Numbered from the stretch's first letter, positions 1 through 12,857 are shown. The stretch is DNA of 64,000 nt from Cervus elaphus (GCF_910594005.1 NC_057827.1:7006001-7070000); one strand, 5' to 3'. The notes: generated from the letters alone by a model not told the origin. Made by a program: numbers and translations.

Positions 1-81
1 TCGTGCCTGAAAAACCCCATGAACAGAGGCTGGCACGCTACAGTCCATGGGTCACAAAGGGTCTGGCATGACTGAGCAACT

Positions 82-83
<2 letters not shown>
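1..83 (+). mobile_element. Bov-tA/Bov-A2 SINE, 3' part
   Basis: Matches the 3' body of the ruminant tRNA-derived SINE up to the GACTGAGCAAC tail. The window edge cuts its 5' part. Confidence 0.85.

Positions 84-110
<27 letters not shown>
84..110. repeat. (AC)n microsatellite
   Basis: About 13 CA dinucleotides directly after the SINE tail, where such microsatellites often arise. Confidence 0.95.
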
Positions 111-112
<2 letters not shown>

Positions 113-571
113 GATTTACAATATTGTATTAGTTTCTGGTGTACAGCAAAGTGATTCAGTTATACATATATATTATTTTTCTGATTCTTTTCCACTTTAT
201 GCTATTACCAAATATTGAGTGTAGTTCTCTGTTCTATACAGTATGTTCTTGTGGTTTATCTATTTTATATATAGTAGTGTACGTATGTTATTCCCAAACT
301 CCTAATTTATCTGCCCCGCTATCTTTCTCTTTTGGTAACCATAATTTGTTCTTTGTGTCCATGGTCTATTTCTGTTTTGTGAATAAGTTCACTTGTATCA
401 TGTTTAGATTCCACATGTAAGTATATCATATGATAATGATCTTTCTCTGTCTGAGTTACTTCACTTAGTGTGATTATGTCTAGGTCCATTCATGTTGGTG
501 CAAATGGCATCATTTCATTCTTCTTTTGGCTGAGCAATATTCCATCATATAAAAAGCAATTAAATTATTTT
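111..571 (-). mobile_element. L1 LINE 3' fragment, antisense
   Basis: Antisense artiodactyl L1 3' region (end of ORF2 and 3' UTR). It starts at the typical ATTTACAATATTGT segment and runs to the 'gagcaatattccat' block. Confidence 0.8.
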
Positions 572-581
572 AATTTACTTT

Positions 582-2289
582 CCACAACTGGGTGTTGTTT
601 ATGCTTTGGCTCAGCCTCTTCATTCCTTTTGGAGTTATTTCTCCACTGATCTCCAGTAGCATATTGGGCACCTACTGACCTGGGAAGTTCATCTTTCAGT
701 GTCCTATCTTTTTGCCTTTTCATACTGTTCATGGGGTTCTCAAGGCAAGAATACTGAAGTTTGACATTCACTCCTCCAAGGGACCAATTTTGTCAGAACT
801 TTCCTCCATGACCCATCCATCTTGGGTGGCCCTACAAGGCATGGCTCATAGTTTCATTGGGTTAGACAGGGTTGTGGTCCATGTTATCAGTTTGATTAGT
901 TTTCTGTGGTTGTGGTTTTCATTCTGTCTGCCCTCTGATGGGTGAGGGTAAGAGGTTTATGAAAGCTTCCTGGTGGGAGGGACTGGCTGTGGGTAAAACT
1001 GGGTGCTGCTCTGTGGTCAGGCCCAAGCTCAGTAAATCTTTAATCTAATTTTCTGCTGATGGGTGGGCTGTGTTCCCTCCCTGTAGTTTTGCCTGAGGCC
1101 AAACTATGGTGGGGTAATGGCAGTAATGGCAACCTCCTTCAAAAGGCCTCATGCTGAGGCTCCCAGGACTGTTGTAGTCAATGCCCCTGACCCCAAGGCA
1201 GGCCACTGTTGACCTACACCTCTGTCAGAGACTCTTGGACATTCACAGGCAAGTATGGCTCAGTTTCTTGTGGGTTCACTGCTCCTTTTTTCTGGGACCT
1301 GGTGCTCACAAGGCTTTGTTGTGCCCTTCAAGAGTCTGTTTCCCTGGGAGTTCTCAGTCCTTTTGCTGGATTCCCAGGTTAGGAAATCTGTTGTGGGCCT
1401 TAGAACTTTTACAACAGTGCATGAACTTCTTTGGTAAAATTGTTCCCCCGTTTGTGGGTTGTCTGCCTGGAGGCTCTATGGTGGAGCTAGTAGTGACCTC
1501 CTCCAAGAGGACTGATGCCACATGCCACACCTCCCAGGTCTGCTGCTGCCAATGCCCCTGTCCCCGTGGCAGGTCACTGTTGACTCATGCCTTCACAGGA
1601 GACACTCAAACACTCTCAGGCAGGTCTGGTTCAGTCTCTTGTGGGGGTCATTGCTCCTTTCCCTTGGTCCTAGTACACACAAGGTTTTGTCTGCACTCTC
1701 CAAGTACTCTGGAGGGTCTGCAGATGGTGACTTCAACCATGAAATTAAAAGACGCTTGCTCCTTGGAAGAAAATCTATGACAAACCTAGACAGTGTATTG
1801 AAAAGCAGAAACATTATTTTGCTGACAAAGGTCTGTATAGTCAAAGCTATGGTTTTTCCAGTAGTCATGTATGGATGTGAGAGTTGGACCATAAAGAAGG
1901 CTGAACACCAAAGAATTGATGCTTCTAAACTGTGGTGTTGGAGAAGACGCTTGAGAGTCCATTGGACTGCAAGGAGATCCAACCAGTCAATCCTAAAAGA
2001 AATCAGTCCTGAATATTCATTGGAAGGACTGATGCTGAAGCTGAAACTCCAATACTTTGGCTACCTGATGTGAAGAGCTGACTCATTGGAGAAGACCCTG
2101 ATGCTGGGCAAAATTGAAGGCAGGAGGAGAAGGGGACAACAGAGGATGAGATGGTTGGATGGCATCACTGACTCAATGGACATGAGTTTGACCAAGCTCC
2201 CGGAGGTGGTGATGGACAGGGAAGCCTGGTGTGCTGCAGTCCATGGGAAAAAGAGGCGGACACGACTGGGCAACTGAACAACAACAACA
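582..2289 (+). mobile_element. BovB LINE, 5' segment inverted
   Basis: Positions 582-1715 match the 5' leader of BovB read on the minus strand, and 1716-2289 match the RT C-terminal region (MYGCESWTIKKAEHQRIDA, LEGLMLKLKLQYFGYLM) on the plus strand. Near-identical 10-bp repeats flank the whole (572-581 and 2290-2299), so it looks like one insertion. The reading frame is broken by stops. Confidence 0.75.
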
Positions 2290-2390
2290 AATCTACTTTG
2301 GAGAGTTAACTTGGTTTGTCTGTGTACAAATAAAAGTAGCATTCTTAACTTCTAAGTGGAAATTAGTTAATATTTTTCGAGCTTTTCCTC

Positions 2391-2500
2391 AGTCAGAATA
2401 CCATCGTCTATCTCCTGGGCTCAGATCCCAGCTCTCCCACCTGCTGTTGTTGATAACCTTCCTCTGGCCTCAATTTTCCTCATCTGGAAAAGGAAAAAAA
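2391..2500 (+). mobile_element. MIR-like SINE relic
   Basis: It shows the MIR core order: a 'cagatcccagctctcccacc' segment and then 'cctcaattttcctcatctg'. Diverged, so the assignment is tentative. The surrounding 2300-2870 holds nothing else I recognise. Confidence 0.45.
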
Positions 2501-2883
2501 ATAGAATATATCTTACAGTCTTTTGTGAAAGGTAAGATAGTCCAGCTATAGAAACCAGTTAGATAGATATCTACTTTATAAGGAGTATTTGAGGATGTTA
2601 CCTAACTTAGTTTTGAAATGTGTAGGTGTCACTTGACATGACTGATCTTATGGACCTGGGTACCTACTCCCGCCCCACCACCAGTCACTGCCTGTGAAGC
2701 TTTAGAGATTAGATAGAAATGAAAAATGTGTGTAAAATACACTTAGTGCTGGGAGTACAGCGGGCTGCTTCTCACTTACACTTAACTATGAAAACCAGAG
2801 TGCCTCACAGACTTTTAGGCCTGTGTCTCAAGAGAATCAAATTAATACCATTGCCATTTAAACAGTGGAATTAAAATCACACT

Positions 2884-5452
2884 AAAATATCACTGATGAA
2901 CACACATATCACTGATGAACATAGATGCAAAAATCCTTAACAAAATTCTAGCAAACAGAATCCAACAACATATTAAAAAGATGACCAAGTGGGCTTTATC
3001 CCAGGAATGCAAGGATTCTTTAATATCCACAAATCAATCAATGTAATATACCACATTAACAAATTGAAAGTTAAAAACTATATGATTATCTCAATAGATG
3101 CAGAAAAAGCCTTTGACAAAATTCAACATCCATTTATGATAAAAACTCTCCAGAAATCAGGCATAGAAGGAACATACCTCAACATAATAAAAGCTATATA
3201 TGACAAACCCACAGCAAACATTATCCTCAATGGTGAAAAATGGAAAGCATTTCCCTTAAAGTCAGGAACAAGACAAGGGTGTCCACTCTCACCACTACTA
3301 TTCAACATAGCTTTGGAAGTTTTGGCCACAGCAATCAGAGCAGAAAACAATAACTAAATAAAAGGAAACCAGATAGGAAAAGAAGAAGCAAAACTCTCAC
3401 TGTTTAAAGATGATATGATCCTCTACATAGAAAACCCTAAAGACTCTACCAGAAAATTACTACAACTAATCAATGAATACAGCAATGTTGCAGGATATAA
3501 AATTAACACACAGAAATCCCCTGCATTCCTATATGCTAACAATGAGAAAACAGAAAGAGTAATTAAGGAAATAATACCATTCACCATTGCAACAAAAAGA
3601 ATAAAATACTTAGGAGTATATCTACCTAAAGAAATGAAAGACCTATATATAGAAAACTATAAAACACTGATGAAAGAAATCAGAGAGGACACAAATAGAT
3701 GGAGAAATATACCATGTTCATGGATTGGAAGAATCAATATTGTGAAAATGGCTATACTACCCAAAGCAATTTATAGATTCAATGCAATCCCTATCAAGCT
3801 ACCAACGGTATTTTTCACAGAACTAGACCAAAGAATTTCACAATTTGTATGGAAATACAAAAAACCTCAAACAGCCAAAGCAATCTTAAGAAGGAAGAAT
3901 GGAACTGGAGGAATCAACCTGCCTGACTTCAGACTCTACTACAAAGCCACAGTCATCAAGACAGTATGGTACTGGCACAAAGACAGAAATATAGATCAAT
4001 GGAACAGAATTAAAAGCCCAGAGATAAATCCGCATACCTATGGACACCTTATCTTCGACAAAGGAGGCAAGGATATACAATGGAAAAAAGACAACCTCTT
4101 TAACAAGTGGTGCTGGGAAAACTGGTCAACCACTTGTAAAAGAATGAAACTAGAACACCTTCTAATACCATACACAAAAATAAACTCAAAATGGATTAAA
4201 GATCTAAATGTAAGACCAGAAACTATAAAACTCCTAGAGGAGAACATAGGCAAAACACTCTCCGACATAAATCACAGCAGGATCCTCTATGACCCACCTC
4301 CCAGGATATTGGAAATAAAAGCAAAAATAAACAAATGGGACCTAATTAAACTTAAAAGCTTCTGCACAACAAAGGAAACTATAAGCAAGGTGAAAAGGCA
4401 GCCCTCAGAATGGGAGAAAATAATAGCAAACGAAGCAACAGACAAAGGATTAATCTCAAAAATATACAAGCAACTCCTGAAGCTCAATTCCAGAAAAATA
4501 AATGACCCAATCAAAAAATGGGCCAAAGGACTAAACAGACATTTCTCCAAAGAAGACATACAGATGGCTAACAAACACATGAAAAGATGCTCAACATCAC
4601 TCATTATCAGAGAAATGCAAATCAAAACCACAATGAGGTACCATTACACACCAGTCAGGATGGCTGCTCTCCAAAAGTCTACAAGCAATAAATGCTGGAG
4701 AGGGTGTGGAGAAAAGGGAACCCTCTTACACTGTTGGTGGGAATGCAAACTAGTACAGCCGCTATGGAGAACAGTGTGGAGATTCCTTAAAAACCTGGAA
4801 ATAGAACTGCCATATGACCCAGCAATCCCACTTCTGGGCATACACACCGAGGAAACCAGATCTGAAAGAGACACGTGCACCCCAATGTTCATCACAGCAG
4901 TGTTTATAATTGCCAGGACATGGAAGCAACCTAGATGCCCATCAGCAGACAAATGGATAAGGAAGCTATGGTGCATATACACCATGGAATATTACCCAGC
5001 CATTAAAAAGAATTCATTTGAATCAGTCCTAATGAGATGGATGAAACTGGAGCCCATTATACAGGGTGAAGTAAACCAGAAAGATAAACACCAATACAGT
5101 ATACTAACACATATATATGGAATTTAAAAAGATGGTAACGATAACCCAATGTGCAAAACAGAAAAAGAGACACAGATGTACAGAACAGACTTTAGGATTC
5201 TGAGGGAGAAGGCGAGGGTGGGATGTTCTGAGAGAATAACATTGAAACAAGCATACTATCAAGGGTGAAACAGACCACCAGCCCAGGTTGGATGCATGAG
5301 ACAAGTGCTCAGAGCTGGTGCACTGGGAAGACCCAGAGGGATGGGGAACACATGTAGATCTATGGCTGATTCATGTCAATGTATGGCAAAAACCACTACA
5401 ATATTGTAAAGTAATTAGCCTCCAACTAATAAAAATAAATGAAAAAAAAAAT
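2884..5452 (+). mobile_element. 5'-truncated ruminant L1, ORF2 and 3' UTR
   Basis: This 2.6-kb L1 is truncated inside the ORF2 reverse transcriptase and ends in the ruminant L1 3' UTR with an A-rich tail near 5430-5452. An 11-bp direct repeat with one mismatch flanks it (2873-2883 and 5453-5463). It is a fairly young copy: 570 codons of the frame are open. Confidence 0.9.
2989..5127 (+). pseudogene. L1 ORF2 (reverse transcriptase) remnant
   Basis: The frame reads the RT fingers/palm (SIDAEKAFDKIQHPFM, SGTRQGCPLSPLLFN) up to a TAA at 3355-3357, then resumes in the same frame from about 3415 and stays open to 5127 with the thumb and C-terminal region, including the cysteine-rich WRGCGEKGTLLHCWWEC segment. 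The usual F/Y-A-D-D catalytic box is altered to FKDD near 3402-3413. A short deletion near 2975 also breaks the frame upstream. Inactive. Confidence 0.88.
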
Positions 5453-5463
5453 AAAGTCACACT

Positions 5464-6775
5464 GTAGAGCTCTCACTGCTGTGTATGTGTGGGAGAGGCG
5501 TATGGGGGAGAATTCATTAAAAACCTCCTTAGGTATATTCCCTCCCCATTACTTTCCTGGAACATGCTTAATATTATGCAGTACATAATAGGTTGAGAGT
5601 GTATGGAAATAATTTATAAAAGGTGATTATAATATCTGTAAGCATATATAGCATATCTGTAAACATTTTTTTTCACATAAGGAGTACATCCTTATTTAAA
5701 GAAATCTTTCTATAGCCTCAGGTTGGGTCTCTCATTTTTGTACCTGGCCACTTTTGGGGTCCCCTCAGAACAGAAGGAGGGAACACGGGGGCCACCCGAG
5801 AGGGGGCAGTTGCCCTGATTCCTTTGCAGGATGGCTAGTGGAAAGGCTGCATGGAGAAGCAGAAAGGCTCCTCATGAGACACCCAGGTTCACAGCAGGCC
5901 CATGCCTCTCATTCGGGCGGGAGTTTTCACCCAGGGTACTGAGAGGGTAGGTGTACCCTGTGCATGGCCCAGAAGAGATTTTATGTCCCAGGGACTTTGG
6001 TTTATTCTGACTGGCACTTGAGAACACACTGAATGCCAGGGTTTTCTATTCAACTCCAGTGCCTTCTGGTGGGTCTGGAGTGTGTAGGGTGGAAGGCCAG
6101 GGTGGAGGGACTAAGGCTGCAGGCTGATCTCTCCAGCTCAGGCAGAGCACCCAAAGGCACCTCCAGCAGAAGGTCGTGTTTAAGAATGCACCTTTAAAGG
6201 GATAAACATGAAACTGCATTTTTAACATGTAGCCAATAATCACATCCCCTTTCTCACACAGTGGAATGTAAAGTTATACTTCTTTAAAAAAAAAAAAAAA
6301 TGTTCTTTTCAGCCTTGCTCCCAAGGTGTGATTCAACAAGAAGAGGCCAAAGAAGAGAATTTTGGACAATCTCTAAAAATATTGACATTTTCAAGGTATA
6401 CCGCACATGGAGATCCTTTTACTGAATCTGCCTATAAATGCTTGATCAAATTGCATGTGTTTAAAAAAGCTAGCATTTTTATCATCAGGAAGCCAGTGGA
6501 TTTGTGCCCTTATTTCAAAAAATGTGGTAAAAACCTCAGGGACATAGCTACGCTTCCTGGTGTGAGATGATGCTGATGTTCTGATGTCAAAGATCAAAAT
6601 GATATTTGCCTGTTATAAAAAATTGTCTTCAGTTAACTATGAAACATACTGTTACAGAACATTTTTATCATCCTGAGCTGAAACTCTGCACCCATTAAAT
6701 AACTGCCCTTTCTCCCCTCCCCCCCCCCCAATAGTGCTTATCTTACTTTCTGTCTCTATGAATTTGACTACTCTT
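5464..6775. other. Intergenic, no recognisable element
   Basis: It contains an A15 run (6286-6300) and a C-rich run (6716-6731). An 80-codon open frame at 6328-6570 has no family match that I recognise. Confidence 0.6.
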
Positions 6776-6996
6776 TCTTCACTGGTAGCTCAGACGGTAA
6801 AGCGTCTGCCTACAATGCGGGAGACCCGGGTTTGATCCCTGGGTCGGCAAGATCCCCTGGAGAAGGAAATGGCAACCCACTCCAGTATTCTTGCCTGGAA
6901 AATCCCATGGACTGAGGATCCTGGTAGGCTACAGTCCATGGGGTCGCAAAGAGTCGGACACGACTGAGCGGCTTTATTTCACTTCACTTCACTTCA
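6776..6996 (+). mobile_element. Bov-tA SINE
   Basis: Complete: tRNA-like head (box A 'tagctcagacggtaaag', box B 'gggtttgatccc'), Bov-A body and (CACTT)n-like tail. Confidence 0.92.
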
Positions 6997-6999
6997 AAT

Positions 7000-7870
7000 A
7001 CCTCACGTAACTGGGGCCATAAGGTATTTGCCCTTTTGTGTCTGGCTTATTTTACCTAGCATAATGACTACAAAATTTATCCATGATATAAGGAATGCAT
7101 CAGAATTTCCTTCTATTTTAAGGCTGAATAATATTCCATCCATGGACTGCATGGAGGTCAAACCAGCCGATCCTAAAGGAAATCAGTCCTGAGTGTTCAT
7201 TGGAAGGACTGATGCTGAAGCTGAAACTCCAATACTTTGGCCATCTGATGTGAAGAACTGACTCCTTGGAAAAGATACTGATGCTGGGAAAGCTTGAAGG
7301 CAGAAGAAGAAGGGGACAACAGAGGATAATATGGTTGGATGGCATCACCAAGTTGATGGACATGAGTTTGAGCAAGCTCCGGGAGTTGGTGATGGACAGG
7401 GAAGCCTGGCATGCTACAGTCCATGGGGTCTCAAAGAGTTGGGCACGACTGAGCAGCTGAACTGAGCCGAACTAAATATTCCATCGTATATTTAGCTTAT
7501 CCATTCATCTATTGATGTTATTGATGGACACTTGGGTTGCTTCCACCTTTGACTATGGTGAATAATGCTGCTGTGAACATGAGTTCATAAACACCTGTTT
7601 GAGTCCCTGTTCTCAACTGTTTTGGGTATAATTATGGTTAGTTGTTGTTGTTGTTGTTTAGAAACCATCATACTATTTTCCACATTGGCTGTAGCATTTT
7701 ACATTCCTACATTAGTGCACAAAATTTCAGTTTTTACACATCCTTGCCAACACCTATCGTTTTATACTTTATTTTTATACTAGCCTTCCTGGGGGTATGT
7801 CAAGATATCTCACTGTGGTTTTGATTTGCATTTCCCTAGTGATTAATGATGTTGAGCATCCCTCCATGAT
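7000..7870 (-). mobile_element. L1 3' fragment, antisense, split by BovB
   Basis: Antisense L1 ORF2 3' end/3' UTR at 7000-7139 and 7477-7870, interrupted by a BovB fragment at 7140-7476. Confidence 0.75.
7140..7476 (+). mobile_element. 5'-truncated BovB LINE
   Basis: The BovB C-terminal/3' region, including KLEGRRRRGQQRI and MDREAWHATVHGVSKSWARL. An 11-bp direct repeat of the interrupted L1 flanks it (7129-7139 and 7477-7487), so this insertion is younger than the L1. Confidence 0.88.
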
Positions 7871-7889
7871 TGACATTATCTTGTTAATG

Positions 7890-8132
7890 ATGGTGATGGC
7901 TCCACCCCTCACACATGACTCACTCAGCAATATCACCTTGCTTTCATGCTGCCAGGATTTCCTCTACAGGCAATCCCCGCCACAATCTCTTCCCTCACAT
8001 TACTTTCGTCCATCTCTCTACAGTCAACAGCAGCCCTCGCCCTGGGATTGCTCCACAATCCCTACACTCCAGCTCCCAGCCACTGCGCTTTCTAGGGGAC
8101 CTGCATCCCTGTCCAGGAGCAATGGCCAAGTA
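7890..8132 (-). mobile_element. Fragment of the LINE-leader-like repeat also present at 13.4-14.8 kb
   Basis: Similar on the same strand to 14183-14410, with a shared 'agtcaacagcag' then 'ctccagctcccagccactg' order. It lies just before the BovB leader at 8133. The family is not firmly identified. Confidence 0.45.
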
Positions 8133-8274
8133 CAAGATTGTGTGTTCATCTTCTCCTGTAAGAACTCCAAAACTGCAACTTGCTGCTGAACAACCATTGA
8201 CAGGAGAATGTTGGATCCCACCAAAAAAAAGATACCCCACATCCAAGGGTAAAAGAGAAGTCCCATTAAGATGG

Positions 8275-8476
8275 TGAAGTCGCTCAGTCATGTCTGACTC
8301 TTTGCGACCTCATGGACTGTAGCCTACCAGGTTCCTCCATCCATGGGATTTTCCAGGCAAGAATACTGGAGTGGTTGCCATTTCCTTCTCCAGGAGATCT
8401 TCCCAACCCAGAGATTGAACCTGGGTCTCCCACATCATAGGCAGATGCTTTACCATCTGAGCCACCAGGGAAGCCT
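8275..8476 (-). mobile_element. Bov-tA SINE nested in BovB
   Basis: Full-length, antisense to the BovB, flanked by an 11-bp repeat with one mismatch (8264-8274 and 8477-8487). Confidence 0.92.
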
Positions 8477-9530
8477 CATTAAGACGGTAGGAGGGGTGAA
8501 ATCACATTTAGAATCAAATATCACACCCACCAGAGACGCTCAGAGGGCTCAAACAAAACCTTGTACACACCAGGAGCCAGAGGCCCCACAGAGACTGAGC
8601 CAGACCTGCCTTTGAGTGTTTGGGTGTCTCCTGCATTGGCCCAGGTCAGCAGTGGCCTGCCGTGGGGACAGGGACTCTGGCTGCAGCAGACCTGGGAGGC
8701 TCGGTGTGTGGTGTGAGTCCTGTTGGAGGAGGTCGCCATTAGCCCCACCATAGAGCCACCAAGTACACAGCCCGCAAACTGGAGCACAATTATACCAAGA
8801 AGCTCTTGGAATGTTTTGAAATTTCTAGGACCCACAACAGATTTCCCAACCAGAGGATCCAGCAAAGGGACTGAGAACCCCCAGGGAATTTGAACTTTGA
8901 GGCCACTAGGGTTTGATTACAGAACTTCCACAGGACTGGGACATGGTCTTCTGGAGGGCATGAATAAAACCTTGTGGGAAACAGGGCCCAGGAGAAAGGA
9001 GCAGTGACCCCACAAAAGACTGAGCCAGACTTGCCTGTGAGTGTCCAGGAGCCTCTGGCAGAGGCATGGGTTGACAGTGGCCTGCCACAGGGTCAGGGGC
9101 ACTGACTACAACAGCCTGGCATAAGCCCTTTAGAAGGGGGTTGCCATTACCCCTGCCATAGTTTGTCCCCAGGCCAAACAACAGGGAGGGAACAGAGCCC
9201 TGCCCACCAACAGAAAATGGGATTAAGGATTTGCTGAACATGGCCCCATCCATCAGAACAAGACCCAGATTCCCCCACAGCCAGTTCCTCCCATCAAGAA
9301 GCTTCCATAAGCCTCTTATCCTTATCCATTAGAGGGCAGACAGAATGAAAACCACAGTCACAGAAAACTAACCAAACTGATCACATGGATCACAGCCTTG
9401 TCTAACTCAATGAAACTATGAGCCATGCCATGTAGGGCCGCCCAAGATGGTGGAGAGTTCTGACCAAACATGGTCCCCTGGAGAAGGGAATGGAAAATCA
9501 CTTCAGCATTCTTACCTTGAGAACCCCATG

Positions 9531-9749
9531 TGTGCGCTCAGTCACTCAGTCGTGTTTGATTGTTTGTGAGCCCATGGAGTGTAGCCCACCAGGCTCCCAG
9601 TCCATGGAATTTTCTAGACAAGAACACTGTAGTGCGTTGCCATTTCCTTCTCCAGGGGATCTTCTGGACCCAGGGATCGAACCAGAGTCTCTTGCACCTC
9701 CTGCATTGGCAGGCAGATTCTTTTTACCACTGGGCCACCTGGGAAGCCC
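9531..9749 (-). mobile_element. Bov-tA SINE nested in BovB
   Basis: Full-length minus-strand copy with a perfect 13-bp target duplication (9518-9530 and 9750-9762). Confidence 0.93.
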
Positions 9750-10009
9750 TGAGAACCCCATGACCAGTATGAAAAGGCAAAAGATATGACACTGAAAGAT
9801 GAACTCCCCAGGTCGGTAGGTGCCCAGTATGCTACTGCAGAAGAGTGGAGAAATAGCTCCACAAAGAATGAAGAGATGGAGCCATAGCAAAAACAATGCC
9901 CGGTTGTGGATATGACTGGTGATGGAAGTAAAGCCCAATGCTGTAAAAAACAATATTGCATAGGAACCTGAAATGTTAGGTCCATGAATCAAGGTAAATT
10001 GAAATGGTC

Positions 10010-10198
10010 AAATAGGAAATAGATAGCTCAGATGGATAGCCTCCAATGCAGGAGACCTGGTTCGATTCCTGGGTTGGGAAGATTCACTGGAGAAGGGAAA
10101 GGCTACCCACTCCAGTATTCTGGCCTGGAGAATTCCATGGACTGTATGGTCCATGGGGTCACAAAGTGTCAGACATGACTGAGCGACTTTCACTTTCA
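10010..10198 (+). mobile_element. Bov-tA SINE nested in BovB
   Basis: Plus-strand copy that lacks a few bases of the tRNA head; typical body and 'ctttcactttcagg' tail. Confidence 0.88.
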
Positions 10199-11235
10199 GG
10201 AGTGAACATCAATACTTTAGGAATCAGTGAACTAAAATGGACGTGAGTAGACAAATCTAATTCAGATGACCATTATATCTACTACTATGGGCAAAAATCC
10301 TTTAGACGAAATGGAGTAGCCCTCATGGTCAACGAAAGAGTCGAAAATGCAATATTTGAGTTCAACCGCAAAAATGACAGAATGATCTGTTAGTTTCCAA
10401 GGCAAAACATTCAATATCACAGTAATCCAAATCTATGCCCCAACCACTAATGTTGGAGAAGCTGAAGTTGAACACTTCTATGAAGACCTACAAGACCTTC
10501 TAGAACTAACACCATAAAAGAAAAAGAAAAAAAATGATGTCCTTTTCATCATAGGGGACTAGAATGCAAAAGTGGGAAGTTAAGAGATATCTGGAGAAAC
10601 AAGCAAATTTGCTCTTGGAGTACAAAATGAAGCAGGGCAAAAGCTAACAGAGTTTTACCAAGAGAATGTACTAGTCAAAAAAAAAAAAAAATACTCTTCC
10701 AACAACATAAGAGACGACTCTACACATGGATATCACCAGATGGTCAATACTGAAATCAGATTGATTATATTCGTTGTAGCCTCAGATGGAGAAGCACTAT
10801 ACAGTCAACAAAAACAAGACTGGGAGCTGACTGTGTCTCAGATCATGAGCAGCTTGTAAAATTCAGACTTAAATTGAAGAAAGTATGGGAAACTACTAGG
10901 CAATTCAGGTATGACCTTATCAGGTCCCTTATGATTATACAGTAGACGTGGCAAATAGATTCAAGGGATGAGGTCTGATAGAGTGCCTGAAGAACTATGG
11001 ACAGGGGTTCATGACATTGTACAGGAGGCAGTGATAAAGACCATCCCCAAGGGGGGGGGGAATGGAAAAAGGTAAAATGATTGCTTGAGGAGGCCTTGCA
11101 AATAGCTGAGAAAAAAGGAGAAGCTAAAGGCAAAGGAGAAAAACAAAGATATACCCATTTGAATGCAGAGTTCCAAAGAATAGCAAGGAGAGAGAAGAAA
11201 GCCTTCCTCGGTGATCAGTGCAAAGAAATAGAGGA

Positions 11236-11435
11236 TGCATGAGACAAGTGCTCAGGGCTGGTGCACTGGTAAGACCCAGAGGGATGGGATAGGGAGGGAG
11301 GCAGGAGGCGGGATCAGGATGGGGAACACATGTAAATCCATGGCTGATTCATGTCAATGTATGGCAAAAACCACTACAATCTTGTAAAGTAATTAGCCTC
11401 CAACTAATAAAAATAAATGAAAAGAAAAAAAAAAA
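11236..11435 (+). mobile_element. L1 3'-end scrap nested in BovB
   Basis: About 200 bp of the ruminant L1 3' UTR ending in poly(A), with a perfect 14-bp target duplication (11222-11235 and 11436-11449). It is the same 3' UTR as in the L1 at 5280-5452. Confidence 0.93.
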
Positions 11436-11459
11436 AAAGAAATAGAGGAAAACAATAGA

Positions 11460-12857
11460 ATGGGAAAGACTAGAGATTTCTTCAAGAAAACTAGAGATAC
11501 CAAAGGAACATTTCATGCAAAGATGGACTTAATAATGGACAGAAATGGGATGGACCTAACAGAAGCAGAAAATATTAAGAAGAGGTGGCAAGAATACAGA
11601 AAAGAATTATACAAAAAAGATCTTCACGACACAGATAATCACGATGGTGTGATCACTCACCTAAAGCCAGACATTCTGGAATGTGAAGTCAAGTGAATGG
11701 GCCTTAGGAAGCATCACTATGAACAAAGCCAGTGGAGGTGATGGAATTCCACTGAGGTGAGCTATTTCAAAGCCTAAAAGATAATGTTGTTAAAGTGCTG
11801 CACCTAATATGCCAGCAAATTTGGAAAACTCAGAAGTGGTCACAGGACTGGAAAAGGTCAGTTTTCAATCCAATCCCAAAGAAAGGCAATGCTAAAGAAT
11901 GCTCAAACTACCACACGATTGCACTCATCTCACATGCTAGTAAAGTAATGCTCAAAATTCTCCAAGCCAGGCTTCAACAGTACATGAACAATGAACTTCC
12001 AGAAGTTCAAGCTGGATTTAGAAAAGGCACAGGAACCAGAGATTAAATTGCCAACATTCACTGGATCAGTGAAAAAGCAAGAGAATTCCAGAAAGACATC
12101 TACTTATGCTTTATTGACTATGCCAAAGCCTTTGACTGTGTGGATCACAACAAACTGGAAAATTCTGAAAGAGACAGGAATACCAGACCATCTTACCTGC
12201 CTCCTGAGAGATCTGTATTCAGGTCAAGAAGAAACAGTTAGAATGGGGCATGGAACAATGGAATGGTTCCAATTGGGAAAGGAGTATGTCAAAGCTGTAT
12301 ATTGTCACCCTGCTTATTTAACTCTGCATATCAGAGCACATCATGAGAAATGCTGGACTGGATGAAGCACAAGCTGGAATCAGGATAGCCAGGGGAAATA
12401 TCAATAACCTCAGATATGCAGATGACACCACCCTTATGGCAGAAACTGAAGAAGAAATAAAGAGCCTCTTGATGAAAGTGAAAGAGGAGAGTGAAAAAGT
12501 TGGCTTAAAACTCAACATTCAGAAAACTAGATCATGGCATCTGGTCCCATCACTTCATGGCAAATAGATGGGGAAACAATGGAAACAGTGAGACACTCTA
12601 TTTTCTTGGGCTCCAAAATCACTGCAGATGGTGATTGCTGCCATGAAATTAAAAGACTCTTGTTCCTTGGAAGAAAAGCTATGACCAAACTAGACAGCAT
12701 ATTAAAAAGCAGAGACATTACTTTGCCAACAAAGTTGCGTCTAGTCAAGGCTATGGTTTTACCAGTGGTCATGTATGGATGTGAGAGTTGGACTGTAAAG
12801 AAAGCTGAGCATGAAGAATTGTTGCTTTTGAACTGTGGTGTTGGAGAAGACTCTTGA
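11460..12857 (+). pseudogene. BovB reverse transcriptase remnant
   Basis: Pieces of the RTE-type RT in two or more frames: KTRDFFKKTRDTKGTFHAKM, then LQARLQQYMNNELPEVQAGF, NNLRYADDTTLMAETEEEIK (catalytic YADD intact), and VMYGCESWTVKKAEHEELLL. Frameshifts near 11700, 12045, 12160 and 12560 separate them. Confidence 0.85.

Noticed and set aside
1181..1780. 199-codon plus-strand frame
   Set aside because: It lies in the inverted BovB leader, and the protein shows no BovB or host motif in this frame.
6328..6570. 80-codon frame after an A15 run, considered as a processed pseudogene
   Set aside because: I could not match the peptide to any family; the A-run is upstream, not at the 3' end, in this orientation.
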